Below are positions 24,224 to 36,110 of a DNA stretch of 64,000 bases, one piece after another. Made by a program: the position numbers and the translations under genes. Below the pieces are notes generated by a model. That model was given only the letters and a program-made list of their open reading frames with translations. It searched no databases and was not told the DNA's origin. Source of the DNA: Rhizophagus clarus. Taxonomy: Eukaryota; Glomeromycota; Glomeromycetes; Glomerales; Glomeraceae. Every line of letters begins with the position of its first letter. The stretch's first letter is position 1. The stretch is taken from assembly GCA_015698045.1 (NCBI GenBank), contig BLAL01000310.1, positions 48,341-112,340 of the forward strand. The letters run 5' to 3'.

Positions 24224-26241
24224 ACTATATTATCTAAATTTTTATCATCATTTCCTCTTCAGTAATATTTTTTTTTTTTTTGCATTTACAAGAAAGTTCG
24301 TATCAAAAATGAAGTTTTCCTCCAGATGCAACTTAAAAGTAGATGTGAAACACAATTTCAATAATAAAAATATATGTAATTTTATGAGAAGAAAAAGATT
24401 TACTAAGTTAAAAAGAGCAGTTATTTAGGTAGTTTTTGTGTAAACCACAAAAAGTCAATTTTTATAATAAAAAAAAAAAATTTTGATTTCAATAAAACTT
24501 TTAGTAAAAGCTTTTTTTAACAGTAATTATCTCATTTCTAACTATAATTTGGCGAAATAAACAACTTTTGTTAAGCTTAGAAGGGTGATTATTATGTCAG
24601 ATTTTTTGTTATTTGTAAATTTTATTAAAATTTTTAATTAAAGTACTAATAAAAAATCTTTTTATCTATTAAAACAATACTATTAGATCTATTTGGGTGT
24701 TATAAGTGAATTTTTGGTCAAAAACTAGTTAAATATAATGTTTTTTTGTTTATTTAAATTAAACCTTTAATGCTTAAATCCTAATATTATAATAATCATG
24801 TAAATTTCTGCAACTTATTAGAAAAAAACTTTAAAATTTTTAAATTTTAATTCATTAAACATGAAAATAAAACAAATTATTTATTTATAGAAAAAATTCT
24901 TATTAGCTATTAGGTCTATTTGCTTTGTTAAATTATAAATAAAGATAATACATTATGGATAAGTAAAATATTTTTTTTATTTTTAAAGTAGCGTTAAAAT
25001 AAAAGATATTTATATAATATTTAAAAAAAATAAGCAAAAGAAAGAAGTTAAAAAAATTTTCTTAATATTTTATTAGTTTGCTATATCAAAATAACCATAT
25101 AATTGTCTACTTTCTTTGGCCAGATGCAACTGAATAAAGTGAAATTTTTGACTTTTAAAAAGTTTAAAAATATTTTTCAAGTCTTGAACGAACATGTTTA
25201 CTATTGTTGGAAAAAGTGTTACATTGCATAAATATGGTGTTACCTTTGACCTGAAAATTTCGATTTTAACGTAATTTGGGCCGGCATTACGAATTTGGCC
25301 AGAATTAAGAAAAATTCGGCCAGAATTATGAATTATTGATTGGCAGATTTAACCAGATTGAGTTAATTTTGGCCAACTTTAATTATATACGTGTACTATA
25401 TATTTAAAGAGGATACTGTACCACAAACTTTTTTTTGCAAATTTTATTAGAAAAAATCTCCCTCTTTTTTCCATGATATGACCAGTGACTGATATCAGCT
25501 ATTCAGTTATCATGTAAAACCGGTATCAAACGGTTAATGTGGTTAATATGCTCTGTGTAGCTATGAAAAAGTTCGAAACCTTGTAGCTTCCAAATGCACA
25601 TGGAATCATATACACGTACTGTACACTGTACAATTAATTAATCGGAAATTGGATTTTCTTTTAACGCATATCACTGCCAGTATTAGATATAGAGTTTGAA
25701 AAAAAAAGACCCCCGAGTATCGATTTTTTCTTATAGTATACCACAAACATGTGTGCATATTGATTATCTGATAAAAAAAATCCAGATTCATGCGATCCTC
25801 ATCCTTCCGAATGAAAAGATCCACGAGAACTTTCTAATTTTCACGTTACAAAATAAAACGAAAAACAAAACAAAAGAAAGAATTGAATTGACTATTAATG
25901 CAAGCAATTAAATATTATTACGTTTGAAATGGATGCATAAAAAGAATTTCTGGAGAAATAAAACTCAAACGTTAAAAAATTATATAATTTTCTATAATTA
26001 ATGAAAAAAAAAACAATTAGTAATCAATTATTTTTTAGTATTAAATTATATACCACACCATATAATAAATATATTTATTTAATGTAATTTTCTATAATTA
26101 ATTAATAAAACATATTTCAAATAATAATTGGTACAAAATAAGTCTATATAACGATATATATATATATATATTTATTTATTTATTTATTTATTTATTTATA
26201 AAAAATAAATAAAAAATAAATAAAAATGAATAACTAATTCA
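24224..26241. other. Non-coding stretch with TTGGCCAGAATTA repeats
   Basis: No gene. Around 25,265-25,385 short related motifs (ttggccagaattaa and variants) recur several times, similar in flavour to the inverted repeat at 14.6 kb. A tattt microsatellite (26,169-26,200) and AT runs precede the stop of the Reeler gene. Confidence 0.4.
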
Positions 26242-26751
26242 TTAAGAAGATTTAAGTTTCACATCTTCCAGATGAAACCAATGACTGAAGTCAATCACTA
26301 CAACGGAACGAACATTCGCCTCATCGAAGTTAGAACCAGGTTTCCATTTCAAGTCCAAAGGAAGATTTTTTTTATCCTTTGAAGTATGAGTTAAAGTATT
26401 ATGATCACCTATTCCTCCCTCACATGACTTATATTGTAACATATTATTATCCAAAGCAAATTCTCCAAAACGTGTACCATTTTTGTCTTCAACATAAATG
26501 AGAAGACCACTAATAGATTCAGGTCCATTAATTGTAACAACATAATCATCCGAATCTTTCTTTGTCGTGGTTTTATATCCTCCATCTCCTTTTACAATGT
26601 TTTCTCCATTATTTCCTGCATGAGGACTACTATCAACTTTCGCAACATCACAGGTTCCTGCATGTTGTGGATATGCATTCACATAATAAGCAAATATTGC
26701 GAGGAAAATTATTAAAAAATTGAAAATGGGTAAGGATTTCTTTAAAACCAT
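26242..26751 (-). CDS. Small secreted Reeler-domain protein
   Basis: 169 residues in one exon from ATG 26751. Residues 1-26 form a signal peptide (LKK, then a hydrophobic run FNFLIIFLAIFAYYVNA), so the mature protein starts near YPQHAG. The rest fits the Reeler domain: HAGTCD near the start, SPHAG at 42-46, a strand DDYVVTINGPESISGLLIYV at about 68-87 matching the family's yxVtixG...fkGfli, then G-F-G-F, C110, an H-T/S-rich stretch and KWKPG. The two cysteines, C34 and C110, would make the conserved disulphide. No transmembrane helix or GPI tail follows, so secretion is expected. In animals and slime moulds Reeler domains occur in extracellular defence and matrix proteins; its job here is unknown. 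Its size and signal peptide would make it a candidate secreted effector or cell-wall protein. Confidence 0.75.
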   Translation of the reverse strand: MVLKKSLPIFNFLIIFLAIFAYYVNAYPQHAGTCDVAKVDSSPHAGNNGENIVKGDGGYKTTTKKDSDDYVVTINGPESISGLLIYVEDKNGTRFGEFALDNNMLQYKSCEGGIGDHNTLTHTSKDKKNLPLDLKWKPGSNFDEANVRSVVVIDFSHWFHLEDVKLKSS

Positions 26752-27294
26752 TTTGATTTATTTACTTTTTTTTTTTGTTTCGCTAATTTCTTTTTATGCC
26801 TCAATGACAGATTAAAAGTTCAAGGAGTTGTATTTATTATTTTTTTTTTTTTTTTAAAAAAAAAAGGATTTTAGCTCGAAAAAAAAAAATATATCTTAAA
26901 AATAACTTAAAATACATAGCCATAAATATTCATTGTATAAGCCTCACGGATTAACTCATACAAGCCATAATAACTGCGCCACAAATGTTTTCTAAATATA
27001 AAAATTCCTCAATATATATGTATGTACAAATTTTTACAAATAAAAAAAAATAAAAAAAAAAAAAACAAATCGGAAAAAATCCGACATTACAAATTTATAT
27101 ATTACATAACACTGATAACCTATAACACTGCCATATATTAACTATTTCGAATAATATGAAGATAACGGAGAATCCTAAATTGGGAAAGATTTTTTTGATT
27201 TCCTCTTAAATGAATTTTTTTCGATATCTCTTTATTAATAAGAATTATTAAATTTGACCTAGCGAACGATATATATAAAACGCGGAGAAAAAAA
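26752..27294. other. Intergenic spacer between the Reeler gene and HMG gene B
   Basis: AT-rich with T and A runs at 26,839-26,864, 26,880 and 27,045-27,065. Both flanking genes are on the minus strand, so this holds the Reeler promoter and the HMG B 3' end. No further gene. Confidence 0.5.
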
Positions 27295-27942
27295 TTATTG
27301 AAAATATCCGAAATGATATTCCAAATTCTCTGAATAAATCAAAGGTAAACTATCCATAGTACCCGCTTGAATGTAGTATTCTTGTTGGGGTATTACGTCA
27401 TAATATACTGGAGGTTCCTGATAACTTATATATTGAATATTATTATAAGTATCAGATATAGGAGGAGGAGGAGTGTTCTGTGTAAAATTTGACACTTCAT
27501 TTGTGTCGGAGGTAAAAGTGCCAATATCATCAACTATATTTTGGTTATTCTCACTCGATTCTGGCATAGGAGCGAGAGGTCGTTGTGATATCGTTTCCTT
27601 CAAATTGAAAGAAGTCAGCACTTTGGCTGTTTTTTGATGTAATCCTTTGGCCTTGAGAGCCAAACTTTTATACTCTTGCTGTACGAAAGCAGGTTCAAGA
27701 TTCCACAATTGTGAGGCCATCTTTGAAATGATCCTCATATTAATATCTTGAACGCCGTTTTCTCTTAACGTTTTGATCACAGCCGTCCGATACAATAAAA
27801 ACTGATTAGTGGCGCGGACCGGCAGTTTGCCCTTTTTCATGTTGGGCTTTAACTCACTCTCCTCGATTGGTGGTGGGAAGGGAATTTTGAATGGAAAAGA
27901 TGAATTAGTTGGTAATTGTGATAAATAAGAGAAATCGGTCAT
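27295..27942 (-). CDS. MATA-type HMG-box protein B, single exon
   Basis: 215 residues from ATG 27942. The HMG box is about residues 38-108: KKGKLPVRATNQFLLYRTAV, then ISKMASQLWNLEP with the core Trp, then VQQEYKSLALKAKGLHQK. It is more divergent than genes A and C: the usual PNAF is TNQF and the second helix differs (ENGVQDINMR). The pre-box IPFPPPIEESEL is a faint version of the FPPxIxPxDLI block of A and C. The tail is Pro/Tyr/Gln-rich (PPPPISDTYNN, EPPVYYDVIPQQEYY). No basic cluster follows the box as it does in A and C. No introns. Role in transcription is likely; role in mating unknown. Confidence 0.85.
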   Translation of the reverse strand: MTDFSYLSQLPTNSSFPFKIPFPPPIEESELKPNMKKGKLPVRATNQFLLYRTAVIKTLRENGVQDINMRIISKMASQLWNLEPAFVQQEYKSLALKAKGLHQKTAKVLTSFNLKETISQRPLAPMPESSENNQNIVDDIGTFTSDTNEVSNFTQNTPPPPISDTYNNIQYISYQEPPVYYDVIPQQEYYIQAGTMDSLPLIYSENLEYHFGYFQ

Positions 27943-30900
27943 AATGAAATAATTAAATTAATTAAATTAATTAAAATTAAAATTAATTTCTTTTCGGTTA
28001 TGATAAAAAAATTTTTTTTTTTAGAATTATAACCTTGTATTTATATTATAATCATAAGTCGTGCAAGAAACTTTTATTCATGATCGGAAAAACTTACAAC
28101 TCATTCTGAACTCTCTTAATTTATAACACAAACTATCGAAGATCGAACCAATATTTCGGAAATTTATAAAAAAAAAAAAATGTGTGATTCGTTAGTAAAC
28201 AATTATGCAACCAATACGTATCAATCAACAACTGATAATCAATTTTTTTTTTTTTTTCACGTCGATTTTCAGAATTTTAATTGATGCTAAATTATATCAC
28301 AATATAAATATTACAATTTAGATGATGAGATCATAGAGAATTTTTTGGGAAATGGTTTACCCAATCAAATAATTAAATATTGATGAAATAATGTGAGAAA
28401 TTCCCGATTTAGAATTATTAAGTAAGTTCCATTACTTAATTTAGGGGCACAGTTCCTTATTGAGAGAAAGTGAACACAACAGCAAACCTTTTTATATAGA
28501 ATTGGTGGTAACTTCATAAGCAGTAAAAACCTTATCAATAAATTAAGAATAGCTCACGGAAATGCAGATTATCAACAAACAATGAAAAGTACAATAAGTC
28601 ATTTGACAAATATTTTTGAATAATGTGTACAATAAGGAAATCTGGCGTCAAGTTTAATATTTTTTTTAAAAAAAATTCATGATTATTTAAGTCTCTTCCA
28701 GAAACAACGCGAATTCTTGATTTGTACCACATGACATTTTATATATTAGGAAATGATAATCAGGCTGAATTTATATAACTAGATGAATTGATAAGGTAAG
28801 CCCGTGCGAGGGGATTGATTATGTAAAGTAGTTCTGAGTGAATTTTTTAACGAATTAAAATTGGAGATTCTTGTGTAATTTGTTGCATGGATCTAACATG
28901 AAATTCTGCTTCTCCTTTAACACCCTGATTGTTCAAAAATCTTTTTTTCTCTCTCTCTCTAATTTATTTTTAATTGCACATATTTGTTTAATTATGATTA
29001 CACGAAGAATTTCTAATTGTGGGTCAAACTCACTTTTTTGTATCAGATGAAAAATAATTATGTAATTTTTTTTGTTTTGTACCCGAGTAAAAAAAAAAAA
29101 AAAATTTTTTTATTATTCTGTAATTTAATATAATGCAATATTATTATTATTTTATGTATTTCATTAAACTTTAAAAAGAAAAAAAAAGAAAAGGTTCCAG
29201 GATTTTAGTGTTCAGTGAATCGAACGTGTTAAAAATCGGTGTCTTGTTGTGCAAAAAAAGTTGTGCGATAATTTAATTTATGCAAAATTTAAATCTTATG
29301 CTTGAATGAATCGTAATCGTTTTGTTATATGCATATCGCAATTATATTTATATTTATATCCGTCTAATGATTTATTTATTTAATAAAGGGACGACGAAAT
29401 TACAAAAATGCCGTGTTAATAAGATCCAAACAGAAAAAAAAACAAACATAATAGAAATATTTCATAGAAGCATTTATTTGTTACATTTGAAATGAAAATT
29501 ATGCCAAATAATAATAAAAAAAAAAAAATTTATTCATGTACGCCAAAAGGGATTGGTTACACGCATCGCATTATTTATGCTTTTGAAACCTATTTATCCT
29601 AGCGAACATTCTACTTTACAACATTCTTTCTCTAATTAATTATTCTATTATAAAAAGTTATTTATAATTAACAATAGTACGGTTACGTCATAAAGTTTAA
29701 TTACTGATAAACTTAATGATCTATCTTTTTTTAACTATCATTTCGATCGTTCGAAACCATGGGCAAAAAAAAAACCTGCAAAAAATCCTTAATATTTCCC
29801 TTTCACGTTCTAAACGGTAGCGAAAAAAAATATCCTTTTTATTTAGAAAGTTCTAATATAACTTTGCTACAAATTACATTCTAGACTATTATCTTGAAAA
29901 GGGAGAGGAGGTCGCGTTCAAGTTGCTGCAATAAGGTAAAATTTTATTTTGTCTTCAAAAAACGTTCATAGGAAAAAAAATAATAATTTATTAAACTCGG
30001 ACTTTATTTTCATGATAATTTCATTAATCATATATTTCGAAAATTACAAATATTTAATTTAATTTATTATTATATTATTCTATAGAAATATTAATTTAAC
30101 ATAATAATCGTGGTAGATATTGGTCATAGTATTTATCAAATTGGTGGAAGTTTAATGAATTCACAACAACGAAAAATACATTACTCGGCTGTATCAAAAT
30201 TGAATGCGCGGAGCACATGACCTTAGAATTCCCACACATAATCAATGATATCATGTTTGCAGTGCGCACATAAATTTCTCGTGGTTTGATCAAGAAAGCA
30301 AAAGGAAACGAATGAGATGATATTTGATCACAGCATGTAATGATCATGTGATTAGATATAATCTAACTTATCTAAATTATGTCGTAATTGTCACATGCTT
30401 TATTCATGGAAAAATTGAAAATCCGTGAGACATGTTTCATATGACTAACACAAAGAAATTTTCACATGATATACAAAGTCTATGAGTCTAGATTCAATCA
30501 ATGAAATTGATAATGATTAAAGTTTGTTGTCATTTGAAAATCATTGTCAAATTTATAAAAACCATTTTTTTTATCACAATTTAGATAGTTAATGAAAGTA
30601 GTGGTCATCAAAAAAAGGAAAGTTTTAAGAGTGACTAATTATATTGTGTTAAACACGCTTTCGTCAATGATACTATTCAAGTTTGGGCGTTAAAGTTCTT
30701 AACTTTGTGAAAAGATATATTTTTATTAAAAAAGATTGAATTAACAAGTCGACAACATTATTATCAAAGGAAAAAGTAAGTTGCTAAGGATGATGTGTCA
30801 AAAACTGATGTCATTAACAAAAAATAATCATTTTAATTTCTAATTTATCGTTTTCTTTTACTTTTAAGATGCGGCTCTGTCTGGAAACTGACAAATTTTA

Positions 30901-31727
30901 TGAAGTTTAATCCAATAACATCCTTTCCTCGATCAATTTTACCTAGGAATGTTTGAGTGTCAAGTGTCAAGATGCAGAATTCGATTACGTGTTCGAACGA
31001 TTCGAACCAGCGAGTTATTAAACCTGGGAGGAGTCTAAAAAGTATATATATTGTTGAAAAAAAAAAATACTACTGAGGACATAATAGAGGAAAACTTTAG
31101 TGTGTTGAAATGTTAATGGGTGTAAGTATAACATTTAATTTGACCCTTTTAACATATAGTATCTATTTAAATTATTCATATTACTAAATATACAATGAAC
31201 ATATATCCTCCCGTATCAGGACCTGTCACTTTTTGAAAAATTACTGACGATCAATAAGAACGCTCTCGAAAATGGTTCTGGAGTTGCTTGAATCTCAAGT
31301 TATTGACATGAAAATTATGTACCGATTTAAAGGATCGATAAATCTAATGTTTATCGATCAACTTTCTGCTGTACACCGTAAAATCAAATGGCTGATAATT
31401 TATGGAGAAATTGGAAAATATTAGATATGAAATAATATTTATTTTTGCTTTCGAAGATATTTTGTAATAAAATTAAGATACTTTTATTTAGGGAAGTATA
31501 CTATATCACAAATTTGGGGTAGCTAAGGGGTTCACACTATACGCAACATTATAAATATTTTTCATGGAAATCTTAATATTTATTATACGACTTAATGTAA
31601 TTTACTTTATTAAAACATTAATTAAAAAATTAATTTACCTTTTCTGGGATAATGTATTGTTTATACTTAAATTCTTAATATTCGACCAATCGCCATGCAT
31701 ATCATAATTTACTTTGTCTACGGTAAA
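27943..31727. other. Gene-poor AT-rich region
   Basis: No supported gene. The first 100 bases upstream of HMG gene B contain an aattaaatt-type repeat and a T run. A tctctctct tract lies at 28,949-28,960. Between 30,100 and 30,500 several acatgatcatgtga-like palindromic stretches occur. Open frames here (for example 28,535-28,732 and 30,096-30,347) have no domain likeness. Confidence 0.4.
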
Positions 31728-33022
31728 CTACCATCTTTTTGCCTTAAAAGATTTTGGCGGTGAAAAATCTTCAAATTTACATTTTTTATTAGGTGGAGTG
31801 TCTTCCATGTCATTTTCTCCATCATCTTGCTCATTATTAAATTCTTCTTCGAAGTAAGCGTTTACCAAATCAATACTTCCTTCTTTTATCTTGGTATCTA
31901 TAACACGTTGTTCTTCCCTTCTAATATACTTAATATCTTTTTGATCGCTATATTCGTCTTTTTATAAGAAATAGGGCAATAGATTTATTTAATAAAAAAA
32001 AATTTTTTGATTAAGCCTTAATATGCCTTTATTATTTATTACCTATAAGTTCTTTCAACTTTTTAAAATATTCTATTTTGTTTTGTCTTTTGTGTTGAAA
32101 AACACGCCCACTCGTTGATATTACGTAGAATACCTTTGTATAACCTGTATGATCGTTCCATCGAATAGAAAAATTTGGCTGTTTGCCCCAATCTTCAGTT
32201 AATATCTTCTTCCTTTTCGTAGAAGAGTTAATACGAGCATTTTGAAAAACTGCAAAAGCCTGAAACATGGCTCTTCCATTAAAGCAAAGAACCTTTGGTC
32301 GATACTTTTCGACCTTTTCAAGAAGTTTTGGAAATTCTTGTTTAATCTCTTCAAAAGACAATTTTGTCTAATATAATATATATAAATATAATAACATTAA
32401 ATTTAAATATGATCTAATTTATAGTTCTTATCCCTTATAGCTTTTACTGCTACAGCTCAATACCTTTGAACGATGTTCTGGTCTCGAAGCTAAAGTTACG
32501 ATTCCAATTTTATAATCTCGCGCAAGACGTTGGTCATCCAAGTAAGTTAAGTGGTCTCCATTTGTCATACCTATATAAATATGTTGATGAATAAATTACA
32601 AAAACAAGGAAGTTTTTATGCATGTGTAAAATAAATATAAATACCACTTTCATATAAGGCATAATAAAAATGATTATTGGATGATGAATAATGATGTCTT
32701 TCTTTAATACTTTTCTTTCCAGAAAAAAGACCTACAAATAAAACTATAAAAAAAAGACATTAATATTTTGATTTCATAAACAATATTTAAATATTATTTT
32801 TTTTTTTTTTTTTTTGTTTTTACCATTTAAATTATAGTCAATAATATCAGGAACAGGAAGTTCACTAGATTTATTCGTAGGTACTTCTTGACCGCGTGTA
32901 TTATCTTTCATTTTTCCAGTTTGTTTTCTTGTATTTTTAGATGCAAGATGTTGAGTTAGGTTACTTTGCGAGAATTTGTTAAAGGAACTTTTGTAAGTTT
33001 TCATAGGTCTAGTCACAAACAT
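31728..33022 (-). CDS. TDG: Uracil/thymine DNA glycosylase-like protein (TDG/MUG family), five exons
   Basis: Base-excision repair family that removes U or T from G mismatches. Exons, in gene order: 33022-32824, 32743-32645, 32570-32464, 32367-32043, 31957-31728; they join to 319 residues with no stop. A basic Ser/Lys-rich N-terminus (1-60) precedes the domain. Family blocks are in order: VLFVGLFSGKKS (67-78), NNHFYYALYESG (motif NxFW), DYKIGIVTLASRPE, KVLCFNGRAMFQAF (161-174, like VFNGKxxYExF of TDG), and VISTSGRVFQHKRQNKIEYF (from residue 217), matching the TDG VMPSSSAR block. The acidic tail ends near NKKCKFEDFSPPKSFKAKRW. The family's catalytic motif GINPG reads GLFSG at 71-75, so the water-activating Asn is absent: either an inactive or altered enzyme, or one using another residue. 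Exon phases and frame are intact, so decay is unlikely. Confidence 0.85.
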
Positions 33023-34032
33023 CGTAATAATTCGAGAATGAAAAAAATTAAGATGATAAGCATGTTTGTGTTGTACCTTTAATATATTTAAGCTTCTTTA
33101 CTGATAGACTTATTGATACTTTCCACCAGACTCAGTATACAACTTTTCTACATATAAAGTTACGTAAAAATTAATAACAAATTACGTGATCGGCTGATCG
33201 ACTTTTTGAGTTTGTTCTGACATACACATGTTCTGTAAATCTCTTTTGTTAAAGTTAGGTGTGCTTGGCAAATGATAGAGTTTCTCTCCCCTTCCCTTTT
33301 AACGATCACTTTTAGATAGAATCCTTCGGAACAATTATTCTTCTCAAGATACTCAAAATTCTTCGATTTGAATAACTTTACACCCATTTTGATGCTAATT
33401 GGAAAGTCTAGATACCAATAATGAAATGAGCCGTTTACAGTATCACAACTTATAGATTTTCTCTTATTATATTTTTATAAATAAAAGTTACAACGTAAAT
33501 CGTGATTCTTGGTGCATCAAAGAAATCGAAGAGTAATGAATGACTCCTTCGGTGATAGAATGATGATGTTCCAGATATTACAGATCGAGATCACGACTAG
33601 CATTGAATTCTTCAACGGATACTTTGACGTTATTCAAGTTTATTCGCTCCTTCTTAATGCAGCTATAGAAATAGTAAATATTTGTTTCGTCTCTCATGAT
33701 TATAAAAAGTTAGATCATGAAATGATATTTTTTTAATCCTCAAACAAACCAAAGAGTGAATTTGTGTCAGTTCAAGGTATATAATAAATATTTACGTAGA
33801 TAAATAATCTAATTATTCCACTTGAACTTGTCAGTCCTCTTGAAGAACTTGAATCACTATTGCTCTCCGTAACTTGATGATGTTACTGAAGTATAACCAC
33901 CATTACTCTGGAGATTTCTAATGATGATGATGATGAACCTTCTGAATCTTTCTGAAGATATGCTTAAATGATGATCAAAGTATCAATTGTGATTGATTGG
34001 TTCAAATGATTCTTTTGATTCAATAAAATTAT

Positions 34033-34212
34033 ATGTCCATCGATGGAGATACGAAGAAAGCATCTGTCGGAAAGTTTATGTATCTACCATCATCTACAGC
34101 AGGAACATTTGTTTATGTGTACAAATCCAACAAGAGCTGCAGTGTAGCTACCCAGTGGCGGGAAGTCCGGGATAAGACAAAGAAATTGTTTGGAGCAATT
34201 ATGAAGTGGTAA
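34033..34212 (+). CDS. Possible short gene or last exon, 59 residues
   Basis: From ATG 34033 a 59-residue frame has balanced composition unlike its AT-rich surroundings: it contains SVGKFMYLPSSTAGTFVYVY and QWREVRDKTKKLFGAIMKW. The frame is closed by a stop two codons before the ATG, so upstream coding would need an intron. Nearby upstream DNA (33,900-33,960) has an Asp-coding gat run that could be an exon, but I could not join it. Not recognised; low confidence. Confidence 0.25.
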   Translation: MSIDGDTKKASVGKFMYLPSSTAGTFVYVYKSNKSCSVATQWREVRDKTKKLFGAIMKW

Positions 34213-35344
34213 GACCGTAAGAGAACTGCTCTATAATTAATAAATTTGTTAACACAAAAAAAAAAAAAAAAAAAAAAAAAAAATAATTTGAGTTTCATCA
34301 GTAAATCAGTAATGAATCCGAACAGGGCATTGGCCTAATCAAATGTTACGAAAATAACCTCTTTTTAAGCGAATATCCGCTATATCACAATTCTATCCTC
34401 TATGTTCAAATTACCAAGAAAAATTCAACTTTGTTTTACGTTTATTGACTCATCAATAAAATAACATATTATTGGAAGTGCGATCAATAAAATCAAAGTA
34501 CATTATAATGTATGAACTAGTTAAACTGGCAAATTAAATCAGAAAACCGGATCATCCTCTCAAATTTTAAATAACGGATAACGGACCTTTTTTTATCCAA
34601 GACGATTATTAAATACAAAATATGCTGTACAACGTATTACGAATGCGTGGTCATGATACAATACGAAAGAGAGATCGATTGGTGGTTTCAAAAATAACAT
34701 TTGATTAGAAATAAAATTAAAGCCATAATATATTTCCGGCAGAACATGTGTTACTCTAATACAAATAAAAACCTTAAGTGTTTGGTGTTTATTAATTAGT
34801 TTATACATCAGCTTTAAATCACAAATTAGAAGGGTAACGAATAAAATACAGTTAAATTTTCCTTTTCCCGGTATATTTATCCTTTTTTAACACTTTTTAA
34901 TGCCTATCTCAATTTTCATTGCACAACCATTTAATAATGCAAATCTGCATCTTTTACATTACATACGTCAAATGTCGAGACGAGAAAACTTAATAAATAG
35001 AGATACACATTGTCTTATTTTTTAAATCGTCACACAAATAACTATAAAAGTGTAAAAAAGGATCTTTCTTTAATTTGTATGTACTTATTTATAACAAATT
35101 ATAGTGTGATATTGCATCGCTTGTCAACTCTTTGATAAATGTACTCCTATAAATGCATCTACTCCTTAAAAAACGCGCATCATGACTCAGGTATGATCTT
35201 ATGATCTCTAATTGTTTGCTCGGTACCCTTTCAAAAAATGCACGATTATTTAATTATGTTCCAAGGAGTGCATTTAATATAGTGTTCAGTACTTCTACCG
35301 TTACATCACGTGATCGATTAAAATCTAGGGCCGTGACTTTAGCA

Positions 35345-35505
35345 CAGTGTTGGCATTTGGCCGCGGCCAAGACTTTTTTGGCATGAAAAATGGCCAAATA
35401 ACTTATTAGTACCTTGTTGGCATTTGGCCGCGGCCAAAACTTTTTTGGCCGTTTTGGCCACGGCCAACGGTCAACCCCGGCCAAACGGCCAACGTGCCAA
35501 CACTG
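35345..35505. mobile_element. hAT-type MITE with perfect 8-bp target duplication
   Basis: The ends are cagtgttggca and its exact inverse tgccaacactg. The element is directly flanked by the 8-bp repeat ctttagca (35337-35344 and 35506-35513). An 8-bp duplication with CAG-type ends identifies the hAT superfamily. The 161-bp body is built of ttggccgcggccaa palindromes, two of them complete, and is GC-rich against its surroundings. No coding capacity. The perfect duplication suggests a fairly recent insertion. Confidence 0.88.
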
Positions 35506-36070
35506 CTTTAGCATAATTATTTTGTTCTCAAAAATTCTTTTTAAAAGAGAAAAACTCGCCACTTCAATCCGCAAAATAAGATAGAATGCTAAAAACCATA
35601 CATTCTTATAGTTTTAGTTTCAAGTTGCATACAGTTGATAGGTAGTAGAGTTCATATTTGATCTATATGTATATATATATAAACAATAATTATTTATTGA
35701 TTTCTTATATATTTTTCATATCAAAAACTTTGATCTAAATCATGGTAATAAGTGAATTATTGTACATGAACTTTTCTGTTCTCTTAACCTTACCTCTACA
35801 ATTTTTACCTTTTTATACGTGAAATGGCTTACGGAGAGTTCATATTCAGCAAATAATTCTTGTGTATAAGCGTACTGTTCGCAGGAAATATAGACCGCAT
35901 AAATAAAAAATTAGAACTTCAATCATGTTCTCAATGTTATTTTTTTTTTTAATGATTATCCTTTTTAATAAAAATATATTTAAATTTTGCAAAAATCTTG
36001 CAAATCTTTTGGAATTTCTAAAGAAAATTTTATATAAAAATCAAAATTATTTTATATTAAATTTCATTTA

Positions 36071-36110
<40 letters not shown>

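Noticed and set aside
35254-35574. 106-codon minus-strand frame across the hAT MITE
   Set aside because: Its Trp/Pro/Lys-rich middle is the translation of TTGGCCGCGGCCAA palindromes in a non-coding MITE.
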